Source of the DNA: Dactylosporangium siamense
GTDB taxonomy: Bacteria > Actinomycetota > Actinomycetes > Mycobacteriales > Micromonosporaceae
Direction: 5' to 3'
Assembly (NCBI RefSeq): GCF_016862795.1
Contig: NZ_BONQ01000033.1
Location: 62,001 to 126,000, forward strand
Length of the DNA: 64,000 bases
A model generated the notes under the pieces. That model saw only the letters and a program-made list of their open reading frames with translations, did no database searches and had not been told where the DNA came from. The first letter of the stretch is position 1; the number at the start of each line of letters is the position of its first letter. Position numbers and translations under genes: made by a program. Shown in pieces: positions 8,801 to 16,659 of this stretch.

Positions 8801-8968
8801 CGATGTCCCGCCGTGGTGACCCGGTGCGTAGACGCCGGATACTTCGACTGCTAATCGAGAGGTCGCAGGTTCGACTCCTGCCGTCCCGGCTCAACGGGAC
8901 GTAGCTCAGCGGACAGAGCACTTTGTGCCGGCGCCGCCTTGATCTCGGGTCACCACGACGGGACATCG
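8801..8968 (+). ncRNA. yrlA: Bacterial Y RNA (YrlA-like) with a circularly permuted tRNA-like domain
   Basis: The ends 8801-8823 and 8946-8968 pair over 23 bp with a single C-A mismatch, giving the long stem expected of a Ro-binding Y RNA. After an internal loop a 6-bp helix follows (8833-8838 with 8928-8933). Inside lies a complete tRNA-like module in permuted order: anticodon-type hairpin (stem 8843-8847/8855-8859, loop CTGCTAA, anticodon position GCT), 5-nt variable loop (8860-8864), T arm (8865-8881, loop TTCGACT), 3' acceptor strand (8882-8888), a 6-nt joining loop, 5' acceptor strand (8895-8901, perfect 7 bp), T8-A9, and D arm (8904-8919, with GG in the loop). It lies 24 nt before rsr. 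Bacterial Y RNAs are known to be encoded beside rsr and to mimic tRNA; the exact ends are my inference from pairing. Confidence 0.88.
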
Positions 8969-8992
8969 CTGTCTTCAAAGAAGGTGATCCCG

Positions 8993-10549
8993 ATGGCGAA
9001 GTTCAACCAGAAGACCAGGACCAGGACCAAGACCGACATCACGCCGGACGGGGTCACCCACCAGGGCGGCCCGGGCTACTCGCGGGACCTGAAGTCGGAG
9101 CTGTTCCTCCTCGCGGTGACCAACATGGTCGGCGAGCAGACGTTCTACGAGCCGGCCGGCGACCGCGACGGGCGCTACCGCGAGCTGATCGCCGCCGCCG
9201 CCGTCAAGCACCCGCAGTGGACCGTGCGGTTCCTGCGCTGGCTGCGCGGTGGCGCCAACCTGCGCACCGCGTCGCTGGTCGGCGCCGCCGAGTATGTCCG
9301 CGCCCGGCTGGCCGCCGGCCTGGTCAACGGCACCGGCGAGCACCGCCGGGTGGTCGCCGACGTGCTGCAGCGCGCCGACGAGCCGGGTGAGCTGCTCGCG
9401 TACTGGACGTCGCGCTACGGCCGGGCCGTGCCGAAGCCGGTGAAGCGGGGGGTCGCCGACGCGGCCGCGCGCCTGTACACCGAGCGCAACCTGCTCAAGT
9501 ACGACACCGCGAGCCACCCGTTCCGGTTCGGTGACGTGCTCGACCTGACCCACCCGGCCCCGGCCGGCCCGTGGCAGGGCGACCTGTTCACGTTCGCGCT
9601 CGACCGCCGGCACAACCGGCCCGAGCCGCGCGTGGCCGGGTCGCTGACGACGGTCGCCGCCAACGCGGCGCTGCGGGCCGACGCGGCGGAGGACCCGGCG
9701 GTCCTGCTCGACCCCGAACGGCTCAGCGCGGCCGGCATGACCTGGGAGGACGCGCTGTCCCTGGGAGGCTCCCGGCTGCCCAAGGACCGCCTGTGGGAGG
9801 CGATGATCCCGTCGATGGGGTACATGGCAAAATTGCGCAACCTTCGGAACTTCGACCAGGCGGGCGTGTCCGACGAGGTCGCCGCGACGGTCGCCGCGCA
9901 GCTGGCGGACCCGGCCGAGGTGGCCCGGTCGCGGCAGCTGCCGATGCGGTTCCTGTCGGCATACCGGGCGGCGCCGTCGCTGCGGTGGGCCTGGGCCCTC
10001 GAGCAGGCGCTGAACCTGAGCCTGGCGAGCATCCCGGAGGTGCCGGGCAGCACGCTGATCCTCATCGACACGTCGGGTTCGATGCACTCGGCGTTCTCCA
10101 AGGACGGCACCCTCATGCGCTGGGACGCGGCGGTGATCTTCGGGTTGGCGCTGGCGCTGCGGTGCGAGCGGGCGAAGGTCGTGTCGTTCTCGACCCGGAC
10201 CACGGTGTTCCCGGTCGAGCCGGGCGAGTCGCTGCTGCGCGGGATCGACCGGTTCAAGGCGAAGGGGCACTTCCACAACGGCGGCACGAACACGGCGTCG
10301 GCGGTGCGGGCGCACTTCCGCGGGCAGGATCGCGTGGTGATCCTGACCGACGAGCAGGCCTCCTACGACGGCAACGTGTCCACGTCGGTGCCCGACACGG
10401 TGCCGCTGTTCACCTGGAACCTGGCCGGGTACCGGATGGGCCACACCCCGCAGACCCGCAACCGCTGGACGTTCGGCGGCCTCACGGACGCCGGGTTCGG
10501 CATGATCGGGCTGCTCGAAGCGGGCGACCGCAGCATGTGGCCGTTCTAA
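8993..10549 (+). CDS. rsr: Ro60-like TROVE and VWA domain RNA-binding protein (Rsr)
   Basis: 518 residues from the ATG at 8993, preceded by AAGGTGAT. Residues 1 to about 360 form the TROVE HEAT-like ring (QTFYEPAGDRDGRYRELI, HPQWTVRFLRWLRGGANLRTAS, LLAYWTSRYGRAVPKPVKRG, SLGGSRLPKDRLWEAMIPSMGYMAKLRNLRNF). The C-terminal part is a von Willebrand A fold with an intact metal site (LIDTSGSM, a TNTASAV loop and ILTDEQ). Ro60 orthologues bind Y RNA and misfolded or damaged RNA, and in Deinococcus work with the exonuclease PNPase. Here the cognate Y RNA gene is directly upstream and an RNA ligase is divergent. An in-frame extension upstream of the ATG overlaps the Y RNA and is not used. Confidence 0.93.
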   Translation: MAKFNQKTRTRTKTDITPDGVTHQGGPGYSRDLKSELFLLAVTNMVGEQTFYEPAGDRDGRYRELIAAAAVKHPQWTVRFLRWLRGGANLRTASLVGAAEYVRARLAAGLVNGTGEHRRVVADVLQRADEPGELLAYWTSRYGRAVPKPVKRGVADAAARLYTERNLLKYDTASHPFRFGDVLDLTHPAPAGPWQGDLFTFALDRRHNRPEPRVAGSLTTVAANAALRADAAEDPAVLLDPERLSAAGMTWEDALSLGGSRLPKDRLWEAMIPSMGYMAKLRNLRNFDQAGVSDEVAATVAAQLADPAEVARSRQLPMRFLSAYRAAPSLRWAWALEQALNLSLASIPEVPGSTLILIDTSGSMHSAFSKDGTLMRWDAAVIFGLALALRCERAKVVSFSTRTTVFPVEPGESLLRGIDRFKAKGHFHNGGTNTASAVRAHFRGQDRVVILTDEQASYDGNVSTSVPDTVPLFTWNLAGYRMGHTPQTRNRWTFGGLTDAGFGMIGLLEAGDRSMWPF

Positions 10550-10565
10550 ACCCCTCCAAACCCGT

Positions 10566-11729
10566 CTAAACCCGTTCGAACAGGCCGATGGTCTCGAAGT
10601 GCTGGGTCATCGGGAAGCTGTCGAACGCACGGATGTGTGACAGCGAGTAGCCGAGGTTGATGAGAAAACCCGTGTCCCGGGCGAACGCGGCCGGGTCGCA
10701 CGCGACGTACGCGATGGCGCGCGGCGACCTGGCCGCGATCGACGACACCACCTCGCGGCCGGCCCCGGCCCGCGGCGGGTCGAGCACGACCAGGTCGACG
10801 CTGCGCCAGCGCGGGTTGGCCAGGGCGAGCGCCACGTCGTCGTTGACGAAGCGGACGTCGGGCAGGTCGCGCAGCGCCCTACGGCCCGCGGCGACGGCCC
10901 GGCGGTCGCCCTCCACGACGGTGACCGGCCCGCAGTGCGGTGCGAGGGTGGCCGCGAAGAGCCCGACGCCGCCATACAGGTCCCAGGCCCGCTCCCCCGC
11001 CGCCGGGCGCAGCATCTCCAGCACCGTGCCGGTGAAGGCGGCGACGGCGTGCGGGTGGACCTGCCAGAAGCCGCCGGCGTCGACGCTCCACTCGTGGTCG
11101 GCGGCGACCTCGCGGACCCGGACGGGCGGTCCGGTGAGCCGGCCGCTGCGGGCGGCCCGGGTCAACACCGCGGTCTCCCCGCCGGACGCGGCGACCGCCT
11201 CGACGGTCGAGCCGGCCGGCCACCGCTCGGTGGTCACCGGCAGCGCCTGGATCGCCGGATGCGCGATCCGGCACCGGTCGACGGGGACGATCTCGCCGGA
11301 GCGGTGGCGGTGGAACCCGGCCCGCCCGTCGTCGTCCACGGCGTACTGCACCCGGGTGCGCCAGCCGAGCGGCCCGCCCGGCAGGGGCTCCACCTGCACC
11401 GACGCCGAAAACGCCGCCAACCGGGCCAGCTGCTCGGCAAGGACCTGGGACTTCAGCCGTCGCTGGGCGGCGGGGTCGACGTGCTGCCAGTCGCAGCCGC
11501 CGCAGGCGCCGGGGCCGGAGAACGGGCATGGCGGGATGACCCGGTCCGGCGACGGCAGCAGGATCTCGACCGCGTCGGCGCGCAGGTAGCCCTTGCGTTC
11601 CTCGGTGATCCGGGCGAGGACCCGCTCCCCCGGCAGCGCGTGCCGGACGAAGATCACCCGCCCGTCGTGCCGCGCCACGCAGTGCCCACCGTGCGCGACG
11701 GCGCCGACTTCGAGCTCGAGCAGGCTCAT
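10566..11729 (-). CDS. TrmA/RumA-family class I RNA (uracil-5) methyltransferase
   Basis: 387 residues. An N-terminal TRAM domain (residues 1-60, SLLELEVGAVAHGGHCVARHD) is followed by a cysteine set CPFSGPGACGGCDWQH, which normally holds a 4Fe-4S cluster. The SAM domain has WDLYGGVGLFA (motif I), VVEGD, LDPPRAGAGREV and the catalytic-cysteine motif YVACDP. Family members methylate U in tRNA or 23S rRNA; which target applies cannot be told from sequence. Its ATG overlaps the stop of the upstream permease gene (ATGA), so the two are translationally coupled. It converges on rsr with a 16-nt gap. Confidence 0.9.
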   Translation of the reverse strand: MSLLELEVGAVAHGGHCVARHDGRVIFVRHALPGERVLARITEERKGYLRADAVEILLPSPDRVIPPCPFSGPGACGGCDWQHVDPAAQRRLKSQVLAEQLARLAAFSASVQVEPLPGGPLGWRTRVQYAVDDDGRAGFHRHRSGEIVPVDRCRIAHPAIQALPVTTERWPAGSTVEAVAASGGETAVLTRAARSGRLTGPPVRVREVAADHEWSVDAGGFWQVHPHAVAAFTGTVLEMLRPAAGERAWDLYGGVGLFAATLAPHCGPVTVVEGDRRAVAAGRRALRDLPDVRFVNDDVALALANPRWRSVDLVVLDPPRAGAGREVVSSIAARSPRAIAYVACDPAAFARDTGFLINLGYSLSHIRAFDSFPMTQHFETIGLFERV

Positions 11730-13735
11730 TCTGCCGGTGTTTCGGGGGTACGGCGTGGGCCGCGCTGAGGTCCACGGGTGAACGCGGCGTCGAGCTTGGC
11801 GATGTCGACGTCGTCGATGGAGCTGAGCTGCCACGGGACGCTGGTGACCATGACCCCCGGCTCGAACAGCAGCCGGCCCTTGAGCCGCAGCGCGCTCTGG
11901 TTGTGCAGCAGGTGCTCCCACCAGCGCCCGACCACGTATTCGGGGATGAAGACGGTGACCACGTCCCGGGGCGAGTCGCGCCGTTTCGACCGGACGAAGT
12001 CCAGGATCGGGCGGGTGATCTCGCGGTACGGGCTGTCCACGACCGTCAGCGGTGCCGGGATTCCCCGCCGCTCCCACTCCGCCTGCAGGTTGCGGGTGTC
12101 GTGGTCGTCGACGTTGACGGTCAGCGCGGTCAGCGAGTCGGGCCGGGTGGCCTGCGCGTAGGCCACGGCCCGCAGCGTCGGGCGGTGCACCTTGCTGACC
12201 AGGACGACGGCGTGGTTGCGCGACGGCAGGACGGGCCGGTCCTCCGACGGGGTCAGCTCGCGGGCGACCGTGTCGTAGTGCTTCTTGATGCCGACCATCA
12301 GGAAGTAGATGACGATCATCGCGATGATGGCGATGTACGCGCCGAGCAGGAACTTCGTGATGAGCACGACGACGAGCACGGCGCTGGTCATGCTCAGGCC
12401 GATGATGTTGATCGTCCTGGACCGGATCATCCGGGCCCGGGTGCCCTTGTCGCGGACGGTGCGCAGCAGCCGGTTCCAGTGCCGGATCATGCCGGCCTGC
12501 GACAGCGTGAACGACACGAACACACCCACGATGTAGAGCTGGATGAGCCGGGTCACCTCGCCGTTGAAGCCGACGATGAGGATCATCGCGGCCAGGGCCA
12601 GCAGGATGATGCCGTTGGAGAACGCCAGCCGGTCGCCGCGGGTGTGCAGCTGGCGGGGCAGGTAGCGGTCCTGGGCGAGGATCGAGCCGAGGACCGGGAA
12701 GCCGTTGAACGCGGTGTTGGCGGCGAGGAACAGGATCAGCGCGGTGATCACGGCGACGACGTACAGCATGATCGAGCCGCTGCCGAAGACGGTCTCGCCG
12801 AGCTGCGTGGTGACCGTCTTCTGCACGTAGTTGGCCGGGCCGGCGACGATCTGCCGGGTCGGGTCCTCCACGTACTGCAGGCCGGTCTTGCGGGCCAGCA
12901 GGATGATGCCGAGCAGCATGGTGATCGAGATCGAGCCGAGCAGCAGCAGCGTGGTCGCCGCGTTCTTGCTCTTCGGCTCCTTGAACGCGGGCACGCCGTT
13001 GGAGATCGCCTCGACGCCGGTGAGGGCGGCGCAGCCGGAGGAGAACGTGCGCAGCAGCAGGAACGCCATCGCCCAGGCGTTGAGGTGGGCCTGTTCGGCC
13101 TCGATGTGCAGCCCGGCGCTCGGGGCGCGCAGGTCGTCGCCCAGGATGAAGATCTTGAAGAAGCCCGTGAGGATCATGCCGATCATCACGATCATGAAGC
13201 CGTACGTCGGGATCGCGAAGGCGCTGCCGGACTCGCGGATGCCGCGCAGGTTCAGCGCCGTCAGGATGGCGATCGCGATGATCGCGATGGCGACCTTGTG
13301 GGTGGCGACCCACGGCACGACCGAGCCGAGGTTCGCCACGCCGGACGCGGTCGACACGGCGACCGTCAGCACGTAGTCCACGAGCAGCGCGCTGGCCACC
13401 GCGACGCCGAACCGCGGCCCGAGATTGACCGAGGCCACCTCGTAGTCGCCGCCGCCGGACGGATACGCGTGCACGTTCTGCCGGTAGCTCGCGACGACCG
13501 TGAGCATCACCACAGCGACGGCCAGACCGACCCACGGGGACACCAGCAGCGAGCTGGCACCCGCGATCGACAGGGTCAGCAGGATCTCGTCGGGGGCGTA
13601 GGCGACCGACGACAGCGCGTCGGAGGCGAACACGGGAAGGGCGATGCGCTTGGGGAGCAGCGTGTGTTTCAGCCGGTCCGAGCGGAACGGTCGGCCCAGG
13701 AGCAGCCGCTTCATCAGGGAGGTGGGACTGGCCAC
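11726..13735 (-). CDS. APC-superfamily permease, actinobacterial TrkA-linked type
   Basis: 669 residues if the GTG at 13735 is used; an ATG seven codons later is an alternative, and neither has a good Shine-Dalgarno. The opening KRLLLGRPFRSDRLKHTLLPKR and FASDALSSVAYAPDEILLTL is characteristic of this APC group. About twelve membrane helices are followed by a soluble C-terminal domain of about 190 residues (VLVSKVHRPTLRAVAYAQATRPDSLTALTVNVDD) resembling a universal-stress-type fold. It is divergent from two TrkA regulatory subunits, so potassium or amino-acid transport controlled by TrkA is likely; the substrate is not shown by sequence. Confidence 0.85.
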   Translation of the reverse strand: MASPTSLMKRLLLGRPFRSDRLKHTLLPKRIALPVFASDALSSVAYAPDEILLTLSIAGASSLLVSPWVGLAVAVVMLTVVASYRQNVHAYPSGGGDYEVASVNLGPRFGVAVASALLVDYVLTVAVSTASGVANLGSVVPWVATHKVAIAIIAIAILTALNLRGIRESGSAFAIPTYGFMIVMIGMILTGFFKIFILGDDLRAPSAGLHIEAEQAHLNAWAMAFLLLRTFSSGCAALTGVEAISNGVPAFKEPKSKNAATTLLLLGSISITMLLGIILLARKTGLQYVEDPTRQIVAGPANYVQKTVTTQLGETVFGSGSIMLYVVAVITALILFLAANTAFNGFPVLGSILAQDRYLPRQLHTRGDRLAFSNGIILLALAAMILIVGFNGEVTRLIQLYIVGVFVSFTLSQAGMIRHWNRLLRTVRDKGTRARMIRSRTINIIGLSMTSAVLVVVLITKFLLGAYIAIIAMIVIYFLMVGIKKHYDTVARELTPSEDRPVLPSRNHAVVLVSKVHRPTLRAVAYAQATRPDSLTALTVNVDDHDTRNLQAEWERRGIPAPLTVVDSPYREITRPILDFVRSKRRDSPRDVVTVFIPEYVVGRWWEHLLHNQSALRLKGRLLFEPGVMVTSVPWQLSSIDDVDIAKLDAAFTRGPQRGPRRTPETPAE

Positions 13736-13832
13736 GACCGCTAAGCGTACGGGTCGCGCGCCTGCCGGATGCACCGGTCCGCTCCGCGCATGGCATCCTC
13801 AACACGAGTGCCGCACACATCGGAGGCGTTTC

Positions 13833-14498
13833 GTGCACGTGGTGATCATGGGGTGCGGGCGGGTGGGTTCGACCCTCGCGCTGAGCCTCGAACAGCGCGG
13901 ACACTCGGTCGCGGTGATCGACTCCGACGCCGACGCCTTCCGCCGCCTGGGCGGCGACTTCACCGGCGCGACCGTCACCGGCGTCGGCTTCGACCGTGAC
14001 GTGCTGCTCTCCGCGGGCATCGAGCGCGCCGACGCCTTCGCCGCCGTGTCCTCCGGCGACAACTCGAACATCATCTCCGCCCGGGTCGCCCGCGAGACGT
14101 TCGGCGTCGAGCGAGTCGTCGCCCGCATCTACGACCCGAAACGCGCCGAGGTGTACGAGCGACTGGGCATCCCCACCGTCGCCACCGTCCGCTGGACCGC
14201 CGACCGCATGCTGCGCCACCTGGTCCCGGAGGGCAACGTCGAGGTCTGGCGCGACCCGACCAGCACGGTCTCCATCATGGAGATCCCGATGCACCCCGAC
14301 TGGATCGGCCACTCCGTCGGCGACCTGGAGGCCCGCAGCGGCACCCGGCTGGCCTACCTGATGCGCTTCGGCCTGGCCATGCTCCCCACCGCGTCGACCG
14401 TGATCCAGGACGGCGACCTCGCCTTCATGCTCGTCACCGACGAGATGGTCGCCTCCGTGACGAAAATCACCGGCTCCGCTCCCGAAGGGGGACACTGA
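13833..14498 (+). CDS. TrkA-family NAD-binding (RCK) potassium transport subunit, first copy
   Basis: 221 residues from a GTG behind GGAGG. The Rossmann start HVVIMGCGRVGSTLALSLEQRGHSVAVIDSD gives GxGxxG plus the acidic residue at strand 2, as in RCK_N domains; residues about 135-221 form RCK_C (SIMEIPMHPDWIGHSVGDLEAR). Such subunits are cytoplasmic and gate K+ channels or transporters in response to nucleotides. The next trkA gene starts 2 nt after its stop, and the permease gene is divergent, so the three probably act together. Confidence 0.9.
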   Translation: MHVVIMGCGRVGSTLALSLEQRGHSVAVIDSDADAFRRLGGDFTGATVTGVGFDRDVLLSAGIERADAFAAVSSGDNSNIISARVARETFGVERVVARIYDPKRAEVYERLGIPTVATVRWTADRMLRHLVPEGNVEVWRDPTSTVSIMEIPMHPDWIGHSVGDLEARSGTRLAYLMRFGLAMLPTASTVIQDGDLAFMLVTDEMVASVTKITGSAPEGGH

Positions 14499-14500
14499 TC

Positions 14501-15205
14501 ATGCGGATCGCCATCGCCGGTGCCGGCAACGTGGGCCGCTCCATCGCCACCGAGCTCGTCGACAACGGCCACCAGGTCATGCTCATCGAGCGCGTCCCCC
14601 GCATGGTCCGCCCCGAGCGCGTCCCCGCCGCCGAGTGGATCCTGGCCGACGCCTGCGAGCTGTCCTCCCTGCAGGAGGCCGACCTGGCCTCCTGCGACGT
14701 GGTCGTCGCGGCCACCGGCGACGACAAGGTCAACCTGGTCGTGTCGCTGCTGGCGAAGACCGAGTTCGCGGTGCCGCGGGTGGTCGCCCGCATCAACCGC
14801 GCCGAGAACGAGTGGCTCTTCAACGAGCAGTGGGGCGTCGACGTCTCCGTCAGCAAGCCCCGTCTCATGGCCGCCCTCGTCGAGGAGGCCGTCTCCGTCG
14901 GCGACCTGGTCCGGCTGATGACGTTCCGCCAGTCCGAGGCGAACCTGGTGGAGATCACGCTGCCCGAGGGCGCGCCGTATGTCGGCCACCCGGTGCGCGA
15001 GGTGCCGTTGCCGCACGACTCGGCGCTGGTCGCCATCCTGCGCGGCAAGCGCGTCCTCGTCCCGACCCCCGACGACCCCCTCGAAGTCGGCGACGAGCTG
15101 GTGTTCGTGGTCACGGCGGCGATGGAGGACTCGGTCCGTGCCGTGGTGCTGGGCGCGGACTCGGTCGAGAACACCCGCAAGAAGCGCGGCCCGCAGTTCT
15201 TCTAG
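14501..15205 (+). CDS. TrkA-family NAD-binding (RCK) potassium transport subunit, second copy
   Basis: 234 residues from an ATG with GAAGGGGGA upstream. IAIAGAGNVGRSIATELVDNGHQVMLIER is the RCK_N nucleotide-binding start, and ANLVEITLPEGAPYVGHPVREVPLP opens RCK_C. It differs clearly from the first copy, so this is an old pair, not a recent duplication. Paired TrkA genes of this kind next to an APC permease and DUF3159/OB-fold/DUF3710/dut genes are a conserved actinobacterial arrangement. Confidence 0.92.
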   Translation: MRIAIAGAGNVGRSIATELVDNGHQVMLIERVPRMVRPERVPAAEWILADACELSSLQEADLASCDVVVAATGDDKVNLVVSLLAKTEFAVPRVVARINRAENEWLFNEQWGVDVSVSKPRLMAALVEEAVSVGDLVRLMTFRQSEANLVEITLPEGAPYVGHPVREVPLPHDSALVAILRGKRVLVPTPDDPLEVGDELVFVVTAAMEDSVRAVVLGADSVENTRKKRGPQFF

Positions 15206-15210
15206 CTCCG

Positions 15211-15260
15211 TGATCCGGAAGACCTCGTGCATCCCTGGGTGCACGAGCTTTACCGGATCA
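15211..15260 (+). terminator. Two-tier inverted repeat after the trkA pair
   Basis: Outer arms tgatccgg / ccggatca (15211-15218, 15253-15260) enclose inner arms ctcgtgca / tgcacgag (15224-15231, 15240-15247). Both are perfect 8-bp stems separated by matching 5-nt and 5-nt internal loops. It starts 6 nt after the trkA stop. No T-run follows, so it may be a rho-independent-like stop, an mRNA stabiliser or a protein site. Confidence 0.5.
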
Positions 15261-15479
15261 TGAGAAACGGCGGATTCGGTCCGCTTGTTCACGACCGTCA
15301 GGTCGTGTCGCTGCCGTCAGCGGCCGCGGCCTGTCGCGGCCGCCGGCCGCGTCCGCGCAAGTGTCCGCGGAGTCGGCAGGGAAGGCCGTCCACGGCCTGA
15401 CCGGTGGCTGACGGGAGCGGCGGGCCTTGCGCACGACGGACCGGAGTCATGCACTGCCCGGTCCGCAGGAGCGCAGGGG
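15261..15479. other. Intergenic region between convergent genes
   Basis: 219 nt without a credible gene. It is very GC-rich and contains an 8-bp stem-loop (gcggccgc at 15320-15327 and 15336-15343) downstream of the DUF3159 gene on the minus strand; no T-run. Confidence 0.4.
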
Positions 15480-16181
15480 TCAGTCGGCCGGGCGGGCGAC
15501 CTCGGCACTCGCCGGCGCCGGCTCGGTGGCGCGGATGATGCGGCGGGCCTGCCAGACCGTCAGGGCGGCCAGCAGCGCATACGGCGGCCAGCCGAGGGCC
15601 AGCCTGACCACACCGAGCAGGTTGGCGTCGTCCTCCTGGTAGATCTGGATCTGGACGCCGAGCTTCGCCAGGTAGACGACCGCCCACAGGACGGTGAGCC
15701 AGGCGAAGGCGCGCAGCAGGCGCGGGTTGTCGCGCCAGCGGGTCTCGCCCTTGTCGAGCATGACGGACCAGAGCCACCCGACCAGCGGGCGGCGGAACGC
15801 GACCGACGCGAGCATGCCGACCGCGTAGCCGCCGGTGAGGATCATGCCCGGCAGGTAGATGTCCTTGGCGTCGCCGCTCTTCCACGCCAGGTAGGCGCCG
15901 ATCGCGATGCCGAACACGCCGTTGATGGCGTGGCGGATCGACTCGCGGCGGCTCAGCCGGTAGGCGGCCATCGACAGCGCCGCACCGACCGCCACGATGA
16001 GCGACGTGCGCAGCGACCACCAGTGGAAGCGGTCGCCCAGGAAGTTGACCACGATGAAGAGCGTGATCGGGATACTCGACTCGATGAGGCCGCGCACCCC
16101 GCCCAGCTGCTCGGACATCTGCACCGAGAAGGGCGGAAGTGGCGCCTCTTCGTCGGTGTCCGCGGTCTTACCTGGCTGCAT
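15480..16181 (-). CDS. DUF3159 membrane protein
   Basis: 233 residues. A short acidic N-terminus is followed by QMSEQLGGVRGLIESSIPITLFIVVN, the family signature, and about six membrane helices; DIYLPGMILTGGYAVGMLASVAFRRPLVGWLW and ETRWRDNPRLLRAFAWLTVLWAVVY are also typical of DUF3159. Function is unknown. It lies 6 nt after the OB-fold gene in the dut-DUF3710-OB-DUF3159 run, a gene order conserved in actinobacteria. Confidence 0.88.
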   Translation of the reverse strand: MQPGKTADTDEEAPLPPFSVQMSEQLGGVRGLIESSIPITLFIVVNFLGDRFHWWSLRTSLIVAVGAALSMAAYRLSRRESIRHAINGVFGIAIGAYLAWKSGDAKDIYLPGMILTGGYAVGMLASVAFRRPLVGWLWSVMLDKGETRWRDNPRLLRAFAWLTVLWAVVYLAKLGVQIQIYQEDDANLLGVVRLALGWPPYALLAALTVWQARRIIRATEPAPASAEVARPAD

Positions 16182-16187
16182 CCGGCC

Positions 16188-16595
16188 TCACCTGGGTGTA
16201 TCGAGCTCGTAGTACGGGTTGTAGAGCACCTTACGGCCGTCACGGACCGCGATGCGCCCCTTCGCCGTGATCGCTCGACCGGGCTCGATGCCGGCGATGT
16301 GCCGGCGACCCAGGAAGACCAGGGTGACGAGGTCGCTGCCGTCGAACAGCTCCGCCTCGAGGGTGGGCAGGTTGGTGCGCGGCGTATAGACCACCGTGCG
16401 TAGCCGACCCTTCAGGCTGACGACCTGACCGCGACGGCAGGCGAGCGCTGGCATGCTGCCGCACTGCTTGGCGTCACGTTGCAGTTCTTCGGCGTCGAGC
16501 TCCGCCTCGCTGGCGGTCAGGCGACGGAAGAACTTCCGCAGCCCTCGCGCCTGCTCGGCAGACGTATCGACGTCTTTCTCACTGTCCGTGGTCAT
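16188..16595 (-). CDS. Small OB-fold nucleic-acid-binding-like protein
   Basis: 135 residues from the ATG at 16595; the open frame extends 42 codons further but without family similarity. Residues 55-130 make an OB-fold pattern: RGQVVSLKGRLRTVVY, LEAELFDGSDLVTLVFLGRR, GIEPGRAITAKGRIAVRDGRKVLYNPYYEL. This is the anticodon-binding type of OB fold found beside DUF3159 and DUF3710 genes. Ligand unknown. A GGAGGG lies 13 nt upstream of the ATG, rather far. Confidence 0.85.
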   Translation of the reverse strand: MTTDSEKDVDTSAEQARGLRKFFRRLTASEAELDAEELQRDAKQCGSMPALACRRGQVVSLKGRLRTVVYTPRTNLPTLEAELFDGSDLVTLVFLGRRHIAGIEPGRAITAKGRIAVRDGRKVLYNPYYELDTPR

Positions 16596-16659
16596 GATGT
16601 CGGTGCCACCCTCCTCGGCCAGACATGACACCTCACTACGACGGTACAGCTCATGGTGG

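Noticed and set aside
8837-8920. A normal tRNA-Ser gene
   Set aside because: The halves are in reversed order, there is no continuous acceptor-D-anticodon path, and the unit is embedded in a 23-bp stem before rsr; Y RNA explains it better.
9571-10569. 332-codon frame overlapping rsr
   Set aside because: Same strand, +1 frame of rsr, composition Arg/Gly/Ala only.
10566-14495. A 1309-codon fusion of methyltransferase with upstream frame
   Set aside because: Only the part from 11729 has family similarity; the rest is a shadow of the permease and trkA genes.
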